Of a stretch of 64,000 nucleotides of DNA, positions 35,911 through 44,766 are shown one piece after another. Within the stretch, counting starts at the first letter, position 1, and every line of letters starts with the position of its first letter. Origin of the DNA: Kineosphaera limosa NBRC 100340 (lineage in GTDB: Bacteria; Actinomycetota; Actinomycetes; Actinomycetales; Dermatophilaceae); contig NZ_BAHD01000005.1 in NCBI RefSeq assembly GCF_000298215.1, positions 120,301 to 184,300 on the forward strand. The letters run 5' to 3'. The notes beneath the pieces were generated by a model. It had not been told where the DNA came from and made no database searches. It saw nothing but the letters and a program-made list of their open reading frames with translations. The position numbers were made by a program, and so were the translations under genes.

Positions 35911-37077
35911 TCACGTCAAGCGGGTGGCGCCCTGTTCGGCCTGGGTGACGAACGGCGCGGGTGATGTCCACCCTCGCTCCGAGTAGGCCTGCCGCACGGC
36001 GTCGGCTACCGCCTCCGCACCGGCCGGCCCTTGCGCTGCCACGAGGGCGATGATCGAGCCGCCGAAACCGCCTCCGGTCATGCGAGCACCGACCGCGCCG
36101 GCCGCCAAGGCGGCGTCAACGGCGACGTCGACGTGCGGCACGGTGATCTCGAAGTCGTCGCGCATCGAGGCGTGCGAGGCGGTCAGGAGCGGCCCGATCT
36201 CGCGCGGGTCGGCCCCGGAGCCCAGGATGTCGACGACGGTCAGCACCCGGTCGTCCTCGGTCACGACGTGCCGGGCGCGCTTGCGCAGCGTGTCATCGCT
36301 CAGCTTGGCCAGGGCGTCGTCGAGCTCGTCGCCGCTGATGTCGCGCAGCGCCGTCACCCCCAGCTGCCGCGCGGCCTCCTCGCAGTCGCGGCGCCGGGCC
36401 GCGTACTCGCCGTCGACGAGTGCGTGCGGGGCGCGGGTGTCGATGACGAGCAACGCCAGCCCGGAGCCGGAGAGGTCGAACGGCACGTTGCGCACGTCCA
36501 GCGTGCGGGTGTCGATGAACACGAGCTGTCCGGGCTTGCCGTGCATGGAGGCCATCTGGTCCATGACGCCGCATGGCATGCCGACGTAGTCGTTCTCGGC
36601 GCGCTGAGCCAGGAGGGCGATCTGCGTGGCATCGAGGTCGATACCGGCCAGGCCGGCCGCGGCCGAGGCGACCGCACACTCGATGGCGGCCGACGACGAC
36701 AGGCTGGCGCCCAGGGGAACAGTGGAGTCGACGACGAGGTCGACGTCGCCGACGTCGTGTCCGGCCTCGCGCAGGGCCCACAGCACGCCCGCGACGTAGG
36801 CGGCCCAGCCCTCGACGGCTCCGGGGGTCAGGTCGGCGGCGGTAAACCGGATCGTCTCGCCGGGTCGCTGCGCCGAGGTCACGCTCGACTGCGCCCCGGT
36901 GGCCGGCGCCGCGGCGACGACGCATCGCTGCCGGATGGCCAACGGCAGCACGAAGCCCTCGTTGTAGTCCGTGTGTTCGCCGATGAGGTTGACCCGCCCA
37001 GGGGCGGCCCACACCCCTGCCGGAGCGCGGCCGTGCAGCTCCTCGAACAACTGCGCCGCGTGCTCCTGCTCGCTCAT
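35911..37077 (-). CDS. galK: galactokinase GalK
   Basis: A 388-aa GHMP kinase that phosphorylates galactose in the Leloir pathway. The galactose-binding [13 protein letters not shown] block, the phosphate loop [16 protein letters not shown], the catalytic Asp region ([15 protein letters not shown]) and the C-terminal [16 protein letters not shown] are all intact. ATG 37077 is preferred over longer reading because it overlaps the galE stop (ATGA). The operon order is galE then galK. Confidence 0.95.
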   Translation of the reverse strand: MSEQEHAAQLFEELHGRAPAGVWAAPGRVNLIGEHTDYNEGFVLPLAIRQRCVVAAAPATGAQSSVTSAQRPGETIRFTAADLTPGAVEGWAAYVAGVLWALREAGHDVGDVDLVVDSTVPLGASLSSSAAIECAVASAAAGLAGIDLDATQIALLAQRAENDYVGMPCGVMDQMASMHGKPGQLVFIDTRTLDVRNVPFDLSGSGLALLVIDTRAPHALVDGEYAARRRDCEEAARQLGVTALRDISGDELDDALAKLSDDTLRKRARHVVTEDDRVLTVVDILGSGADPREIGPLLTASHASMRDDFEITVPHVDVAVDAALAAGAVGARMTGGGFGGSIIALVAAQGPAGAEAVADAVRQAYSERGWTSPAPFVTQAEQGATRLT

Positions 37078-38027
37078 CGGCCCGACTCCTGCATGAACCC
37101 CCAGGCGTCGCTGACGATCTCCCGCAGGCCCAACTCCGGCTGCCAACCCAGCTGCTCGAGGGCGCGGGCGGAGCTGGCGACGAGCGTTGCCGGGTCGCCG
37201 GGGCGGCGAGGGTGCTCGTCGGCCGGCAGCTCATGACCGGTGACCTCGCGGCACGCGGCGAGCACGTCGTTGACCGAGTAGCCGGTGCCCGAGCCCAGGT
37301 TGAAGATGCGGTGGGTGCCGGGGCTGCTGGTTGCCAGCGCGAGCAGGTGGGCGCGGCCGAGGTCGACGACGTGCAGGTAGTCGCGCACCGCGGTGCCGTC
37401 GGGGGTGGGGTAGTCGGTGCCGAACACGGCCGCCCGATCGCGTTGCCCGGCAGGCACCTTCAGCAAGTTGGGGATGAGGTGGGTCTCGATGGCGTGCCGC
37501 TCACCGAAGCGGCCGCGGGCGCCGCCGACGTTGAAGTACCGCAGCGAGGTAGCGCCGAGCCCGTGCGCCTTGGCGTAGTCGGTGAGCATCATGTCGACGG
37601 CGAGCTTGCTGTGGCCGTAGGGGTTGATGGGGGAGGGCGTGACGTCCTCGGTGATCGGGGAGACGTCGGGCTCGCCGTAGCAGGCCGCGGTGGAGGAGAA
37701 CACGAACCGCTCGATACCGTGCCCGCGGACCGCCTCCAGCAGCGCGTGCGAACCGACGACATTGTTCTCCCAGTACAGCTCGGGTTTCTCGACCGACTCC
37801 CCGACGAGCGATTTGGCGGCGAAGTGCAACACGCCATCGACGTCGGGACTCAAGAAGTCGGCCGCGTCGTGGATGCGCGCCTGCACGAACTGCGCGCCGT
37901 CGGGCACCGCGTCGCGGTGGCCGGTGGACAGGTCGTCGACGACCGTCACCTCGTGGCCGTCGTCGAGCAGTTGCGACGTGACGACCGAGCCGATGTAGCC
38001 GGCGCCTCCGGTCACGACGAGTTTCAT
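37074..38027 (-). CDS. galE: UDP-glucose 4-epimerase GalE
   Basis: A 317-aa epimerase interconverting UDP-glucose and UDP-galactose. The NAD motif TGGAGYIGS is at the N-terminus, the catalytic Tyr-Lys lies in [14 protein letters not shown], and GTGYSVNDV is the late conserved segment. It is somewhat shorter than E. coli GalE (338 aa). GGGAAGG upstream of ATG 38027 is the ribosome site. The galK gene overlaps its stop. galT is not in the window. Confidence 0.95.
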   Translation of the reverse strand: MKLVVTGGAGYIGSVVTSQLLDDGHEVTVVDDLSTGHRDAVPDGAQFVQARIHDAADFLSPDVDGVLHFAAKSLVGESVEKPELYWENNVVGSHALLEAVRGHGIERFVFSSTAACYGEPDVSPITEDVTPSPINPYGHSKLAVDMMLTDYAKAHGLGATSLRYFNVGGARGRFGERHAIETHLIPNLLKVPAGQRDRAAVFGTDYPTPDGTAVRDYLHVVDLGRAHLLALATSSPGTHRIFNLGSGTGYSVNDVLAACREVTGHELPADEHPRRPGDPATLVASSARALEQLGWQPELGLREIVSDAWGFMQESGR

Positions 38028-38163
38028 ACAGTGCCTTCCCTCGGATGCTTGCGTGTGCTGAGTGGGTGCGGCTGCGACCTGCGCTGCCAGCGGTCACGGC
38101 CACTCTATCCGCCGCCCACCAGCCGACACGTTCCCGGATTTCGCCGCCCCCGGGCAGCCCTGC

Positions 38164-38169
38164 TAGTGT
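38164..38169 (+). promoter_or_regulatory. possible promoter of the tRNA gene
   Basis: TAGTGT is a TANNNT hexamer 58 nt before the tRNA. No -35 was resolved. Confidence 0.25.
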
Positions 38170-38227
38170 TCAATGTCGTTGCCGACGGCCGCCACCAGGG
38201 CTCCTGGAAGGTCGCGGCGCTCACCTT

Positions 38228-38315
38228 GTCCGGGTGGCGGAATGGCAGACGCGCTAGCTTGAGGTGCTAGTGCCCTTTATCGGGCGTGGGGGTTCAAGTC
38301 CCCCTCCGGACACCA
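38228..38315 (+). tRNA. tRNA-Leu (GAG)
   Basis: An 88-nt tRNA with encoded CCA. The 5' acceptor strand GTCCGGG pairs with TCCGGAC at 38305-38311, one G-U at the inner end. The anticodon arm is CTAGC-TTGAGGT-GCTAG with anticodon GAG at 38261-38263, which reads CUC and CUU leucine codons. A long variable arm (GCCCTTTATCGGGC) and T-arm GGGGGTTCAAGTCCCCC are present, as expected for a class II leucine tRNA. Confidence 0.96.
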
Positions 38316-38348
38316 GCATCTTCGCAGGCCACGACCGCTATCTGCGGG

Positions 38349-39365
38349 TCAGGCGGGCCAGACTTCGCATTCAGCCTCATGCAGCGCGCGGGTCAACAGG
38401 TCGAAGTCGGCGTTGGCTCCCGTGTGCACGATCGCCACGTTGCGCCCCGCCACCCTCTCCCGCTCGGCCAGGAACCCGGCGAGGGCCAGGGAGCCGGCCG
38501 GTTCGGCCAGGTTGTGGGTGGCGCGGTACATCAACGCCATGGCGGCCAGGGCCTGCTCGTCGCTGACCTGCACGATGCGGGCCGCGCCGGCGCAGATGAT
38601 GCGGACCGCGTCGGCATCCGGAACCCTGCAGGCGACGCCGTCGACCAGGGTGTCCGCTCGCTCGGTGGTCACCGGCTCGCCCGCATCGAAGCTCAGGGCG
38701 TACGCCGGAGCCCCCGTGGCAACGACGCCGACGATCTGCGTCGCGCGGCCCAGCAGGTCGCGGACGGCGATCTGTGCGCAGATGCCCGAGCCCATCCCCA
38801 CCGGCACGTAGATCACGTCGAGGTCGGGCACCGCCTCGTGCAACTCGGCCGCCAGCGTCGCCACGCCCTCCACCAGCCAAGGGTGGAAGGAGGGGACGGC
38901 GAGCAGCCCGCGCTCGCGCGCCAAAGTCATCGAGTGCTCCCGCGCGGCCTGGAAGTCCTCGCCGTGCACCACCAGCTCGGCGCCGTACGCCCGCATGGCG
39001 GCGTTCTTGTCGGGACTGTTGCCCTGCGGCACCACGATCGTCACCGGCACCCCGAAGGTCGCACCGCCCAGAGCGAGCGACTGCCCGTGATTGCCGCGCG
39101 TCGCCGACACCAGGCCGGCAACCTGACCGTGCTCGGCCAGCAACCGCTCGACGTAGTTCAGGCCACCGCGGACCTTGAACGCACCCGTCGGATTGTTGCC
39201 CTCGTGCTTCACCCACGTCGGCGTGCCGGTCGACTCCTCCAACAGCGGCCAGCGACGAGCCGGTGTCGGCCGCACCTGCCGACCCACCCGCTCCCGCACC
39301 GCGGCCAAAGCCGCAGCGGACAGATCGAACTGCGAGTCGAGTTCGGACACGGTCTTCTCCTTCAT
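38349..39365 (-). CDS. PLP-dependent threonine dehydratase-like enzyme
   Basis: A 338-aa beta-family PLP enzyme. The Schiff-base lysine lies in NPTGAFKVRGG, the glycine-rich phosphate loop is PVGMGSGICAQIA, and ATRGNHGQSLAL is the classical Asn-binding segment. It could be threonine ammonia-lyase, but related serine or hydroxyaspartate dehydratases share the fold, and there is no C-terminal ACT regulatory domain. The start is ATG 39365; an in-frame GTG 12 nt downstream is also possible. It is divergent from the AbgT gene and convergent with the tRNA. Confidence 0.87.
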   Translation of the reverse strand: MKEKTVSELDSQFDLSAAALAAVRERVGRQVRPTPARRWPLLEESTGTPTWVKHEGNNPTGAFKVRGGLNYVERLLAEHGQVAGLVSATRGNHGQSLALGGATFGVPVTIVVPQGNSPDKNAAMRAYGAELVVHGEDFQAAREHSMTLARERGLLAVPSFHPWLVEGVATLAAELHEAVPDLDVIYVPVGMGSGICAQIAVRDLLGRATQIVGVVATGAPAYALSFDAGEPVTTERADTLVDGVACRVPDADAVRIICAGAARIVQVSDEQALAAMALMYRATHNLAEPAGSLALAGFLAERERVAGRNVAIVHTGANADFDLLTRALHEAECEVWPA

Positions 39366-39560
39366 CGATGCCGGTGCTTGCAGCGTACGGTCCGTCGGTG
39401 GCGCCGATCCCTGCGATCTGATCGGGCGCCCCCACGAGAACACGGGAGACACCGTTCACCCGCCAGATTGGGTGCCTCGCCTCATGGGCGCCTGCGCGAG
39501 GGACGGGTACCGTCGCCAGCATTGCCCGGAGAGTGGACCCCGCGATGTCTGGAGGTAGCA

Positions 39561-41288
39561 GTGTCCGATCAGCAGGTCTCGGAGAAGGAATCTCCCCCGC
39601 AGACGCGCAAGCGCGGGTTCGTCCAGCGGAGTCTGGACTGGATCGAGAAGGCCGGTAACGCGCTGCCCCACCCGGTGTCGCTGTTCGCCATCCTCGCCGT
39701 GCTGGTCCTCATCGTCTCGGCCGTCATGTCGGCGTCCGGGGTCACGGTGCAGTCCCCGGTGGTGGGCGAGGGCGAGATCGGTGTCAAGAACCTGCTCGAC
39801 GCCGAGGGCATCGAGTACCTCTTCACGACCCTCGTCGCCAACTTCATCGGGTTCGCACCCCTGGGCGTCGTGCTGGCCACCATGATCGGCATCGGCATCG
39901 CCGAACACACCGGCCTCATCAGCGCCGCGCTCCGGGGCTTCGTGCTCGCCGTGCCGCGCACGCTCATCACCTTCGGCATCGTCTTCGCCGCCATCATGTC
40001 CAGCGTCGCCTCCGACGCCGGCTATGTGGTGCTGCCGCCCCTTGCGGCCATGATCTACGCCGCGATGGGCCGACACCCGCTGGCCGGTCTGGCCACCGCC
40101 TTCGCCGGCGTCTCCGCAGGCTTCAGCGCCAACCTGCTGCTGTCCGGCACCGACGTGCTGCTGGGAGAGCTGACGATCCAGGCGGCGCAGACCATCGATC
40201 CCGCGTACGCCGAGCAGATGAACCTGGCGATGAACTACTACTTCATCATCGCCTCCACGTTCTTCCTCGCGATCGTCGGAACGGTCGTCGGCCAGTACTA
40301 CGTCGAGCCCCGGCTCGGCCCGTACCACGGCCCGTCGCTCGTCTCCGGTGCGGCCCCCGAGGCCGCGGCCGAGACCGAGCAGGTGCCGCGCGGCACCAGC
40401 ACCTCGACGAAGAGCGCCGACGACGCCGCCGAGATCGCAGATGCGGCCGGCGATGCGGACGGCGCGGGGAAGGCCGACCCCGCCGAGTCTTCGGAAGAGG
40501 CCGAAGTGCAGTCTCTGGCGCTGACCCCGCTGGAGAAGAAGGGCATGCTCTGGGCGGGGATCTCCCTCGCGCTGACCTGCGTGGCCATCGCGCTGCTCGT
40601 GGTGCCGCAGAACGCCCCGCTGCGGGCGGACGACGGCGGCATCGTGCAGTCGCCGTTCATGAGCTCGCTGGTGGTCATCATCATCATCGCGTTCTTCGTG
40701 CCCGGCCTGGTCTACGGCATCGTCGTCGGCAAGATCAAGAAGGACGACGACGCGGTCGACATGATGACCAAGACGATGTCGGCGATGGCCCTGTTCGTCG
40801 TCCTGGCCTTCACCGCCGGCCAGTTCATCGCCTGGTTCAACGAGTCCAACCTCGCCACGTTCATGGCCGTCTACGGCGCGGAGTTCCTCGAAGGCATCAA
40901 CCTCACCGGCTTCCCGCTGGTGCTGATGTTCATCCTCATCGTCGCGTTCATCAACCTGTTCATCGGCAGCGCATCGGCCAAGTGGGCGATCCTCGCGCCG
41001 GTCTTCGTGCCGATCATGATGCAGCTGGGCTACAGCCCCGAGCTAACCCAGATGGCCTACCGAGTGGCCGACTCCGGCACCAACGTCATCTCGCCGCTGC
41101 TGCCCTACTTCGCGCTGATCATCGCCTTCGCCCAGCGCTACGACAAGGGCCTGCGCATCGGCTCGCTCATCGCCGTGATGCTGCCCTTCTCGATCGCCTA
41201 CCTCGTCTCCTGGACGGTCATGCTGGTGCTGTGGATGCTCGCCGGCATCCCCTTGGGCCCCAACGCACCGATCCTCTACCAGCCGTAA
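39561..41288 (+). CDS. AbgT family transporter
   Basis: A 575-aa membrane protein of the AbgT family, whose E. coli member takes up p-aminobenzoyl-glutamate while others export sulfonamides. Conserved blocks include PHPVSLFAILAVLVLIVSA, MIGIGIAEHTGLISAALR, SSVASDAGYVVLPPLAA, and a C-terminal SASAKWAILAPVFVPIMMQLG with ADSGTNVISPLLPYF. A large hydrophilic loop (about residues 255-325, Glu- and Ala-rich) is unusual in length. GTG 39561 follows GGAGG at 39551-39555. Confidence 0.92.
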   Translation: MSDQQVSEKESPPQTRKRGFVQRSLDWIEKAGNALPHPVSLFAILAVLVLIVSAVMSASGVTVQSPVVGEGEIGVKNLLDAEGIEYLFTTLVANFIGFAPLGVVLATMIGIGIAEHTGLISAALRGFVLAVPRTLITFGIVFAAIMSSVASDAGYVVLPPLAAMIYAAMGRHPLAGLATAFAGVSAGFSANLLLSGTDVLLGELTIQAAQTIDPAYAEQMNLAMNYYFIIASTFFLAIVGTVVGQYYVEPRLGPYHGPSLVSGAAPEAAAETEQVPRGTSTSTKSADDAAEIADAAGDADGAGKADPAESSEEAEVQSLALTPLEKKGMLWAGISLALTCVAIALLVVPQNAPLRADDGGIVQSPFMSSLVVIIIIAFFVPGLVYGIVVGKIKKDDDAVDMMTKTMSAMALFVVLAFTAGQFIAWFNESNLATFMAVYGAEFLEGINLTGFPLVLMFILIVAFINLFIGSASAKWAILAPVFVPIMMQLGYSPELTQMAYRVADSGTNVISPLLPYFALIIAFAQRYDKGLRIGSLIAVMLPFSIAYLVSWTVMLVLWMLAGIPLGPNAPILYQP

Positions 41289-41313
41289 CGCAGGCCCCAA
41301 TAGCAGGACCAAC

Positions 41314-41379
41314 GGGGGCTCGCCACGCAAACCGACCGCAAGGCGCAACGCCTGCGGGACGCTCGCGTGGCGAGCCCCC
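41314..41379. terminator. nested palindrome after the AbgT gene
   Basis: A perfect 15-bp inverted repeat, GGGGGCTCGCCACGC (41314-41328) with its complement at 41365-41379, encloses a 36-nt centre that itself folds around GGCGCAACGCC. It begins 26 nt after the AbgT stop. It lies between same-direction genes, so it is a likely terminator of AbgT. Confidence 0.7.
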
Positions 41380-41443
41380 ACGTTCGTGTCGGACGCCACC
41401 CAAAGGGCACGCTTGCACCCTGTCGGGAGACCACGGACCCCCC

Positions 41444-41449
41444 TATGCT
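41444..41449 (+). promoter_or_regulatory. -10 element for the small lipoprotein
   Basis: TATGCT ends 6 nt before ATG 41456. Confidence 0.45.
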
Positions 41450-41455
41450 CGGGGC

Positions 41456-41857
41456 ATGAAGCGCTCCCACACTCTTGTCGTCGCCGCCCTGCTCGCACCC
41501 GGGCTCCTCGCGGGATGTAGCTCCCTGGGTTCAGCGGGCCCGTCGCCGCAGCAGACCGCGACGGTCACCGTCACCGAGACCCCTGCCGCCGCGCAGATCT
41601 CGGAGGAATGCAACGCCGCCCTCGACCAGGCCGACGCTGCCATCAGCGCCGACAGTGCGCTCGCGGAGGATGTGCCGCAGGTGCTCAGCGCCCTGCAGGA
41701 GGCCGTTGCCGCCGCCGGGCGGATGGACGTCAACGGCGTCACCGAGCAGACCCGCGTTCTCGAGGGCATGGACCTGCAGACCAAGGCGACCCAGGCGCAG
41801 GATGCGGCCCGCAAGTACCAGGAGGCCGTGGCCAAGTGTCGTGAGCTGCGCCAGTAG
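41456..41857 (+). CDS. small secreted lipoprotein, function unknown
   Basis: A 133-aa protein with a signal peptide (MKRSHTLVVAALLAPGLLAG) and a lipobox LAGC, so it should be membrane-anchored outside the cell. The mature part is a Gln/Thr/Val spacer followed by an alanine- and glutamine-rich helical region (about residues 48-133) with one cysteine near each end, compatible with a disulfide. No family is recognised. It is probably a leaderless transcript. Confidence 0.75.
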   Translation: MKRSHTLVVAALLAPGLLAGCSSLGSAGPSPQQTATVTVTETPAAAQISEECNAALDQADAAISADSALAEDVPQVLSALQEAVAAAGRMDVNGVTEQTRVLEGMDLQTKATQAQDAARKYQEAVAKCRELRQ

Positions 41858-41982
41858 GCGCAAGCGCACCGGATTACCTGGACGCCCCCTGGATATGGAG
41901 CGTGGCCGGTCCGCCGCCGATCATCGGTGGCGGACCGGCCTGTCGCTTCCGGGGGTAGTGCCGCCCGGCCGTCGAAGGCCGC

Positions 41983-42189
41983 TCAGGCGGTGCGGCGTAC
42001 GCGGATGATCTTGCGGCGCAACACAGCCCGCCGGGCGCCGCCGAAGTACAGCCGCATCCGCTGCAACTCCCACTGCTCGTACTCCGCGTATTCGGACAGC
42101 ACGCGACGGGCCTCCGCGCGGGTCGTCTGGCGCGGAAAGTTCAACGTTCGGTACTCGTACTCCACCATCGTTGGACCATTGTCGGTCAT
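41983..42189 (-). CDS. DUF5703 family protein
   Basis: A short protein of about 68 aa, basic, with the DUF5703 core MVEYEYRTLNFPRQTTRAEARRVLSEYAEYEQWELQRMRLY and the ending RRAVLRRKIIRVRRTA. Its role is unknown. The start is uncertain: ATG 42189 is used, ATG 42168 would give 61 aa, and the 42297 frame adds an unlikely 36-residue extension. It is divergent from the acidic protein. Confidence 0.7.
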   Translation of the reverse strand: MTDNGPTMVEYEYRTLNFPRQTTRAEARRVLSEYAEYEQWELQRMRLYFGGARRAVLRRKIIRVRRTA

Positions 42190-42283
42190 CCACCAGCGTC
42201 GGTGGAACCGCGAGAAGTTGGGCCTGGTGCGCGGGATCGGCGGCGCGGGGCATTTCTTGGTGCCGAGGACGCGCCCGACAAGG

Positions 42284-42289
42284 TAGTTT
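42284..42289 (+). promoter_or_regulatory. -10 element for the acidic protein
   Basis: TAGTTT ends 6 nt before ATG 42296. Confidence 0.45.
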
Positions 42290-42295
42290 CGACCC

Positions 42296-42721
42296 ATGAG
42301 CGCTGACCCGCGGGCCGCCCTGGCCGCCTTCGTCTCCTCCCTCGAGCGCCACCTCGAGGCGGCGTCGTCCCGACGAGGTGAGAACGACCCGGCCGTCGTG
42401 GCCGCCTATCAAGACGTCGCGGAGGCCTTCGACCGCTACGAGGACGCGCTCATGGACGCCTACGAAGAGGTCACACCGCTGGAGATCTACAGCGATGAGG
42501 AGGACGACGACCTCGACGACGAGGACGACGACTTCGACGAGGACTTCGACGACGAAGACGAGGACGCAGAGCCGTACGTCGGGCTCGACGACGAGGACTT
42601 CGAGGACGATTCCGACGACGACGATTCCGACGAAGACGACGACGCGGACGAGGAATCCGACGGCGAAGACAGCGACAACGGGGCGCGCAAACCCACGGGT
42701 GCCGGTCGCCCCCGCCGCTGA
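42296..42721 (+). CDS. highly acidic primary-structure-biased protein
   Basis: A 141-aa protein whose N-terminal 50 residues form an amphipathic helix (AALAAFVSSLERHLEAASSR, then AYQDVAEAFDRYEDALMDAYEE). Residues about 62-128 are almost entirely Asp/Glu/Ser, ending with a basic RPRR. It has no signal peptide. Such Asp/Glu-rich tails often act as nucleic-acid mimics or intrinsically disordered linkers, but no function can be assigned. The start is leaderless-like. A 7-bp hairpin follows the stop. Confidence 0.7.
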   Translation: MSADPRAALAAFVSSLERHLEAASSRRGENDPAVVAAYQDVAEAFDRYEDALMDAYEEVTPLEIYSDEEDDDLDDEDDDFDEDFDDEDEDAEPYVGLDDEDFEDDSDDDDSDEDDDADEESDGEDSDNGARKPTGAGRPRR

Positions 42722-42732
42722 CTTCAGCGACA

Positions 42733-42752
42733 CGAGCCGGACGTTCGGCTCG
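42733..42752. terminator. short hairpin after the acidic gene
   Basis: CGAGCCG (42733-42739) pairs with CGGCTCG (42746-42752), 6-nt loop, 12 nt after the stop codon. Confidence 0.5.
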
Positions 42753-42778
42753 CACTCAGCGACCGCCGGTAGCTTGCG

Positions 42779-42809
42779 AAAAGGCGTGGCCGCTCCGGCC
42801 ACGCCTTTT
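42779..42809. terminator. intrinsic-type terminator just before uppP
   Basis: AAAAGGCGTGGCCG (42779-42792) pairs perfectly with CGGCCACGCCTTTT (42796-42809), 3-nt loop, and the right arm ends in four T. It is the best rho-independent terminator in the window, 23 nt before the uppP GTG. Confidence 0.75.
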
Positions 42810-42831
42810 CCGCGCGTGAAAGGGTCGCCGG

Positions 42832-43680
42832 GTGTACCTGTCGTATCTCGATGCCATCATCCTGGGCATCGTCGAGGGCCTCACCGAATACTTGCCCGTC
42901 TCCTCAACGGGCCACCTGACGATCACCCAGAAGCTCCTGGGCCTGCAGATCGACAACCCGACCGTCACCGGTTACACGGCGACCATCCAGATCGGGGCGA
43001 TCGCGGCGACCCTCATCTACTTCTGGAAAGACATCGTCAGGCTCTTTCTGGCCTGGACCGGTGGGCTGCGTGACAAAGAGTCCCGCACGCACGACTACAC
43101 GTTGGCCTGGGCCGTCGTCATCGGCTCCATCCCCATCGGCATCGTCGGCTTCCTCGGCCGGCACATCATCGAGGGTGCGCTGCGCTCCCTGTGGGTCGTC
43201 GCCGGGGCGCTGCTGGCGTGGAGCGTCGTCATGTGGATCGCCGAGATCGTCTACTCCCGCAAGGTGGCCGCCGGCGCCGAGCGTGCCGAAGACGATGTGA
43301 CGATCCGCGACGGCGTGATTCTCGGGCTCGTGCAGTGCTTCTCGCTGATCCCCGGCGTCTCCCGCTCCGGGGCGACGATCTCGGCCGGGCTGCTGGCGGG
43401 CATCAACCGGGTCGTCGCCACCCGCCTGTCGTTCTTCATGGCCATCCCCGCGCTCACCGCCGCCGGGCTGTTCGGGCTGCGGGAGGTCGACACGAACATC
43501 ATCGGCTGGGGCCCGATGGCCCTCGGCATTCTCGTGTCGTTCGTCGTCGCCTACGCCTCCATCGCGTGGCTGTTGCGATTCGTCGCGACCAACTCGCTGC
43601 GCGCGTTCATCTACTACCGCATCGTGCTCGGCACCGTGCTGCTCGCGCTGCTGGGCACGGGAGTCATGACCGCCACCTGA
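42832..43680 (+). CDS. uppP: undecaprenyl-diphosphatase UppP (BacA)
   Basis: A 282-aa membrane phosphatase that recycles undecaprenyl diphosphate for cell wall synthesis and is a bacitracin resistance factor. The N-terminal signature is GIVEGLTEYLPVSSTGHL, the second is FSLIPGVSRSGATIS, and eight helices are visible. GTG 42832 follows GAAAGGG at 42818-42824. Any transcript must begin upstream of or inside the terminator-like hairpin. Confidence 0.95.
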   Translation: MYLSYLDAIILGIVEGLTEYLPVSSTGHLTITQKLLGLQIDNPTVTGYTATIQIGAIAATLIYFWKDIVRLFLAWTGGLRDKESRTHDYTLAWAVVIGSIPIGIVGFLGRHIIEGALRSLWVVAGALLAWSVVMWIAEIVYSRKVAAGAERAEDDVTIRDGVILGLVQCFSLIPGVSRSGATISAGLLAGINRVVATRLSFFMAIPALTAAGLFGLREVDTNIIGWGPMALGILVSFVVAYASIAWLLRFVATNSLRAFIYYRIVLGTVLLALLGTGVMTAT

Positions 43681-43727
43681 CCCGCGCCTCCGTTCGGCGC
43701 GCAACGGGCCTGCGACCGACAAACGCT

Positions 43728-44708
43728 CTAGAGCCAACCCGAGCGTCGGAAGAGCACGTACAAGAGCACGACGACGCCCGCCATCAGGCCTAGCGACAGG
43801 TAGTACCCGTACTCCCAGTGCAGTTCGGGCATGAAGTCGAAGTTCTGGCCGTAGACGCCGGCGATCATCGTCGGCACCGCAGCCATCGCCACCCACGCCG
43901 AGATCTTGCGCATGTCGTTGTTCTGCTGCACCGACACCTGCGCCAGGTACGCCGCCAGAATGTCGGACAGGAGTCGGTCGTACGCCTCGGCGTGGTCGAC
44001 GACCTGCAGGAGGTGGTCGAGCACGTCGTTGTAGAACGGCCGCAGCTTCTTGGGCAGCTGCACTCGCGTCTCCCCGGTGACGAGCCGACGCAACGGGATG
44101 ACGAGGGGCAGGGCGCCGCGCTTGAACTCCAGCACCTCGCGTTTGAGTTGGTAGATCTCCTGGCCGGTGACCGTGCGGTCCCCCGCGAAGATCGCCTCCT
44201 CGATGTTCTCCAGGTCTTCCAACAGCTGTAGATCGATCGCGCGGTAGGTGTCGACGATGTGGTCGAGCACAGCGTGCAGCACCGCGAGCGGCCCCATACC
44301 CAGCAGGCCCGACTCGGCCTCCAATCGGTGGCGCACCCCGTCGAGCGGGTTGACCTCACCGCGGCGGACCGTCAGCACGAACTGGTCGCCGACGAAGAGC
44401 ATCAGCTCGCCGGTCTCGACATCGCTGGTCGCCTCCACGTAGCGCAGCGTCTTGAGGACCACGAACATCGACTCCTCGTAGATGTCGATCTTCGGGCGCT
44501 GATTGCCCAGTACCGCGTCCTCCACCGCCAGCGGATGCAGCCGCAGTTCGTGGTTGATCTCCGCGAACTCGGCGTCGGTCGGGTCCTTGACCCCGATCCA
44601 CAGGAAGCCGTTGCCCGATTCGCGGAGCCGCTCCAACTCGGCGCTGGGATGTCCGCAGGCCAGGCGCTGTCCGTCGTGGTAGACGGCCTTGTCGACGATC
44701 ACGATCAA
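43728..44708 (-). CDS. CorA-type magnesium/divalent cation transporter
   Basis: A 326-aa protein with a large N-terminal cytosolic domain (HPLAVEDAVLGNQRPKIDIYEES block, QNNDMRKIS helix) and two C-terminal helices. The pore signature reads YGQNFDFMPEL; the usual CorA motif is YGMNF, so the middle Met is Gln here. It should still form a pentameric channel, but selectivity may differ. TTG 44708 is listed, but GTG 44702 is an alternative. It is convergent with uppP. Confidence 0.88.
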   Translation of the reverse strand: MIVIVDKAVYHDGQRLACGHPSAELERLRESGNGFLWIGVKDPTDAEFAEINHELRLHPLAVEDAVLGNQRPKIDIYEESMFVVLKTLRYVEATSDVETGELMLFVGDQFVLTVRRGEVNPLDGVRHRLEAESGLLGMGPLAVLHAVLDHIVDTYRAIDLQLLEDLENIEEAIFAGDRTVTGQEIYQLKREVLEFKRGALPLVIPLRRLVTGETRVQLPKKLRPFYNDVLDHLLQVVDHAEAYDRLLSDILAAYLAQVSVQQNNDMRKISAWVAMAAVPTMIAGVYGQNFDFMPELHWEYGYYLSLGLMAGVVVLLYVLFRRSGWL

Positions 44709-44754
44709 TTGTCACCACAGTCGCGGTCGTCTCGGGGCCGATGCACCGGCTGCG

Positions 44755-44760
44755 TACAGT
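44755..44760 (+). promoter_or_regulatory. -10 element for the histidine phosphatase
   Basis: TACAGT ends 6 nt before GTG 44767. Confidence 0.5.
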
Positions 44761-44766
44761 GGTGGG

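Noticed and set aside
38286..41288. 1000-codon frame running from the tRNA through AbgT
   Set aside because: The first part is out-of-frame antisense to the dehydratase gene. The real AbgT gene starts at GTG 39561 with a GGAGG site.
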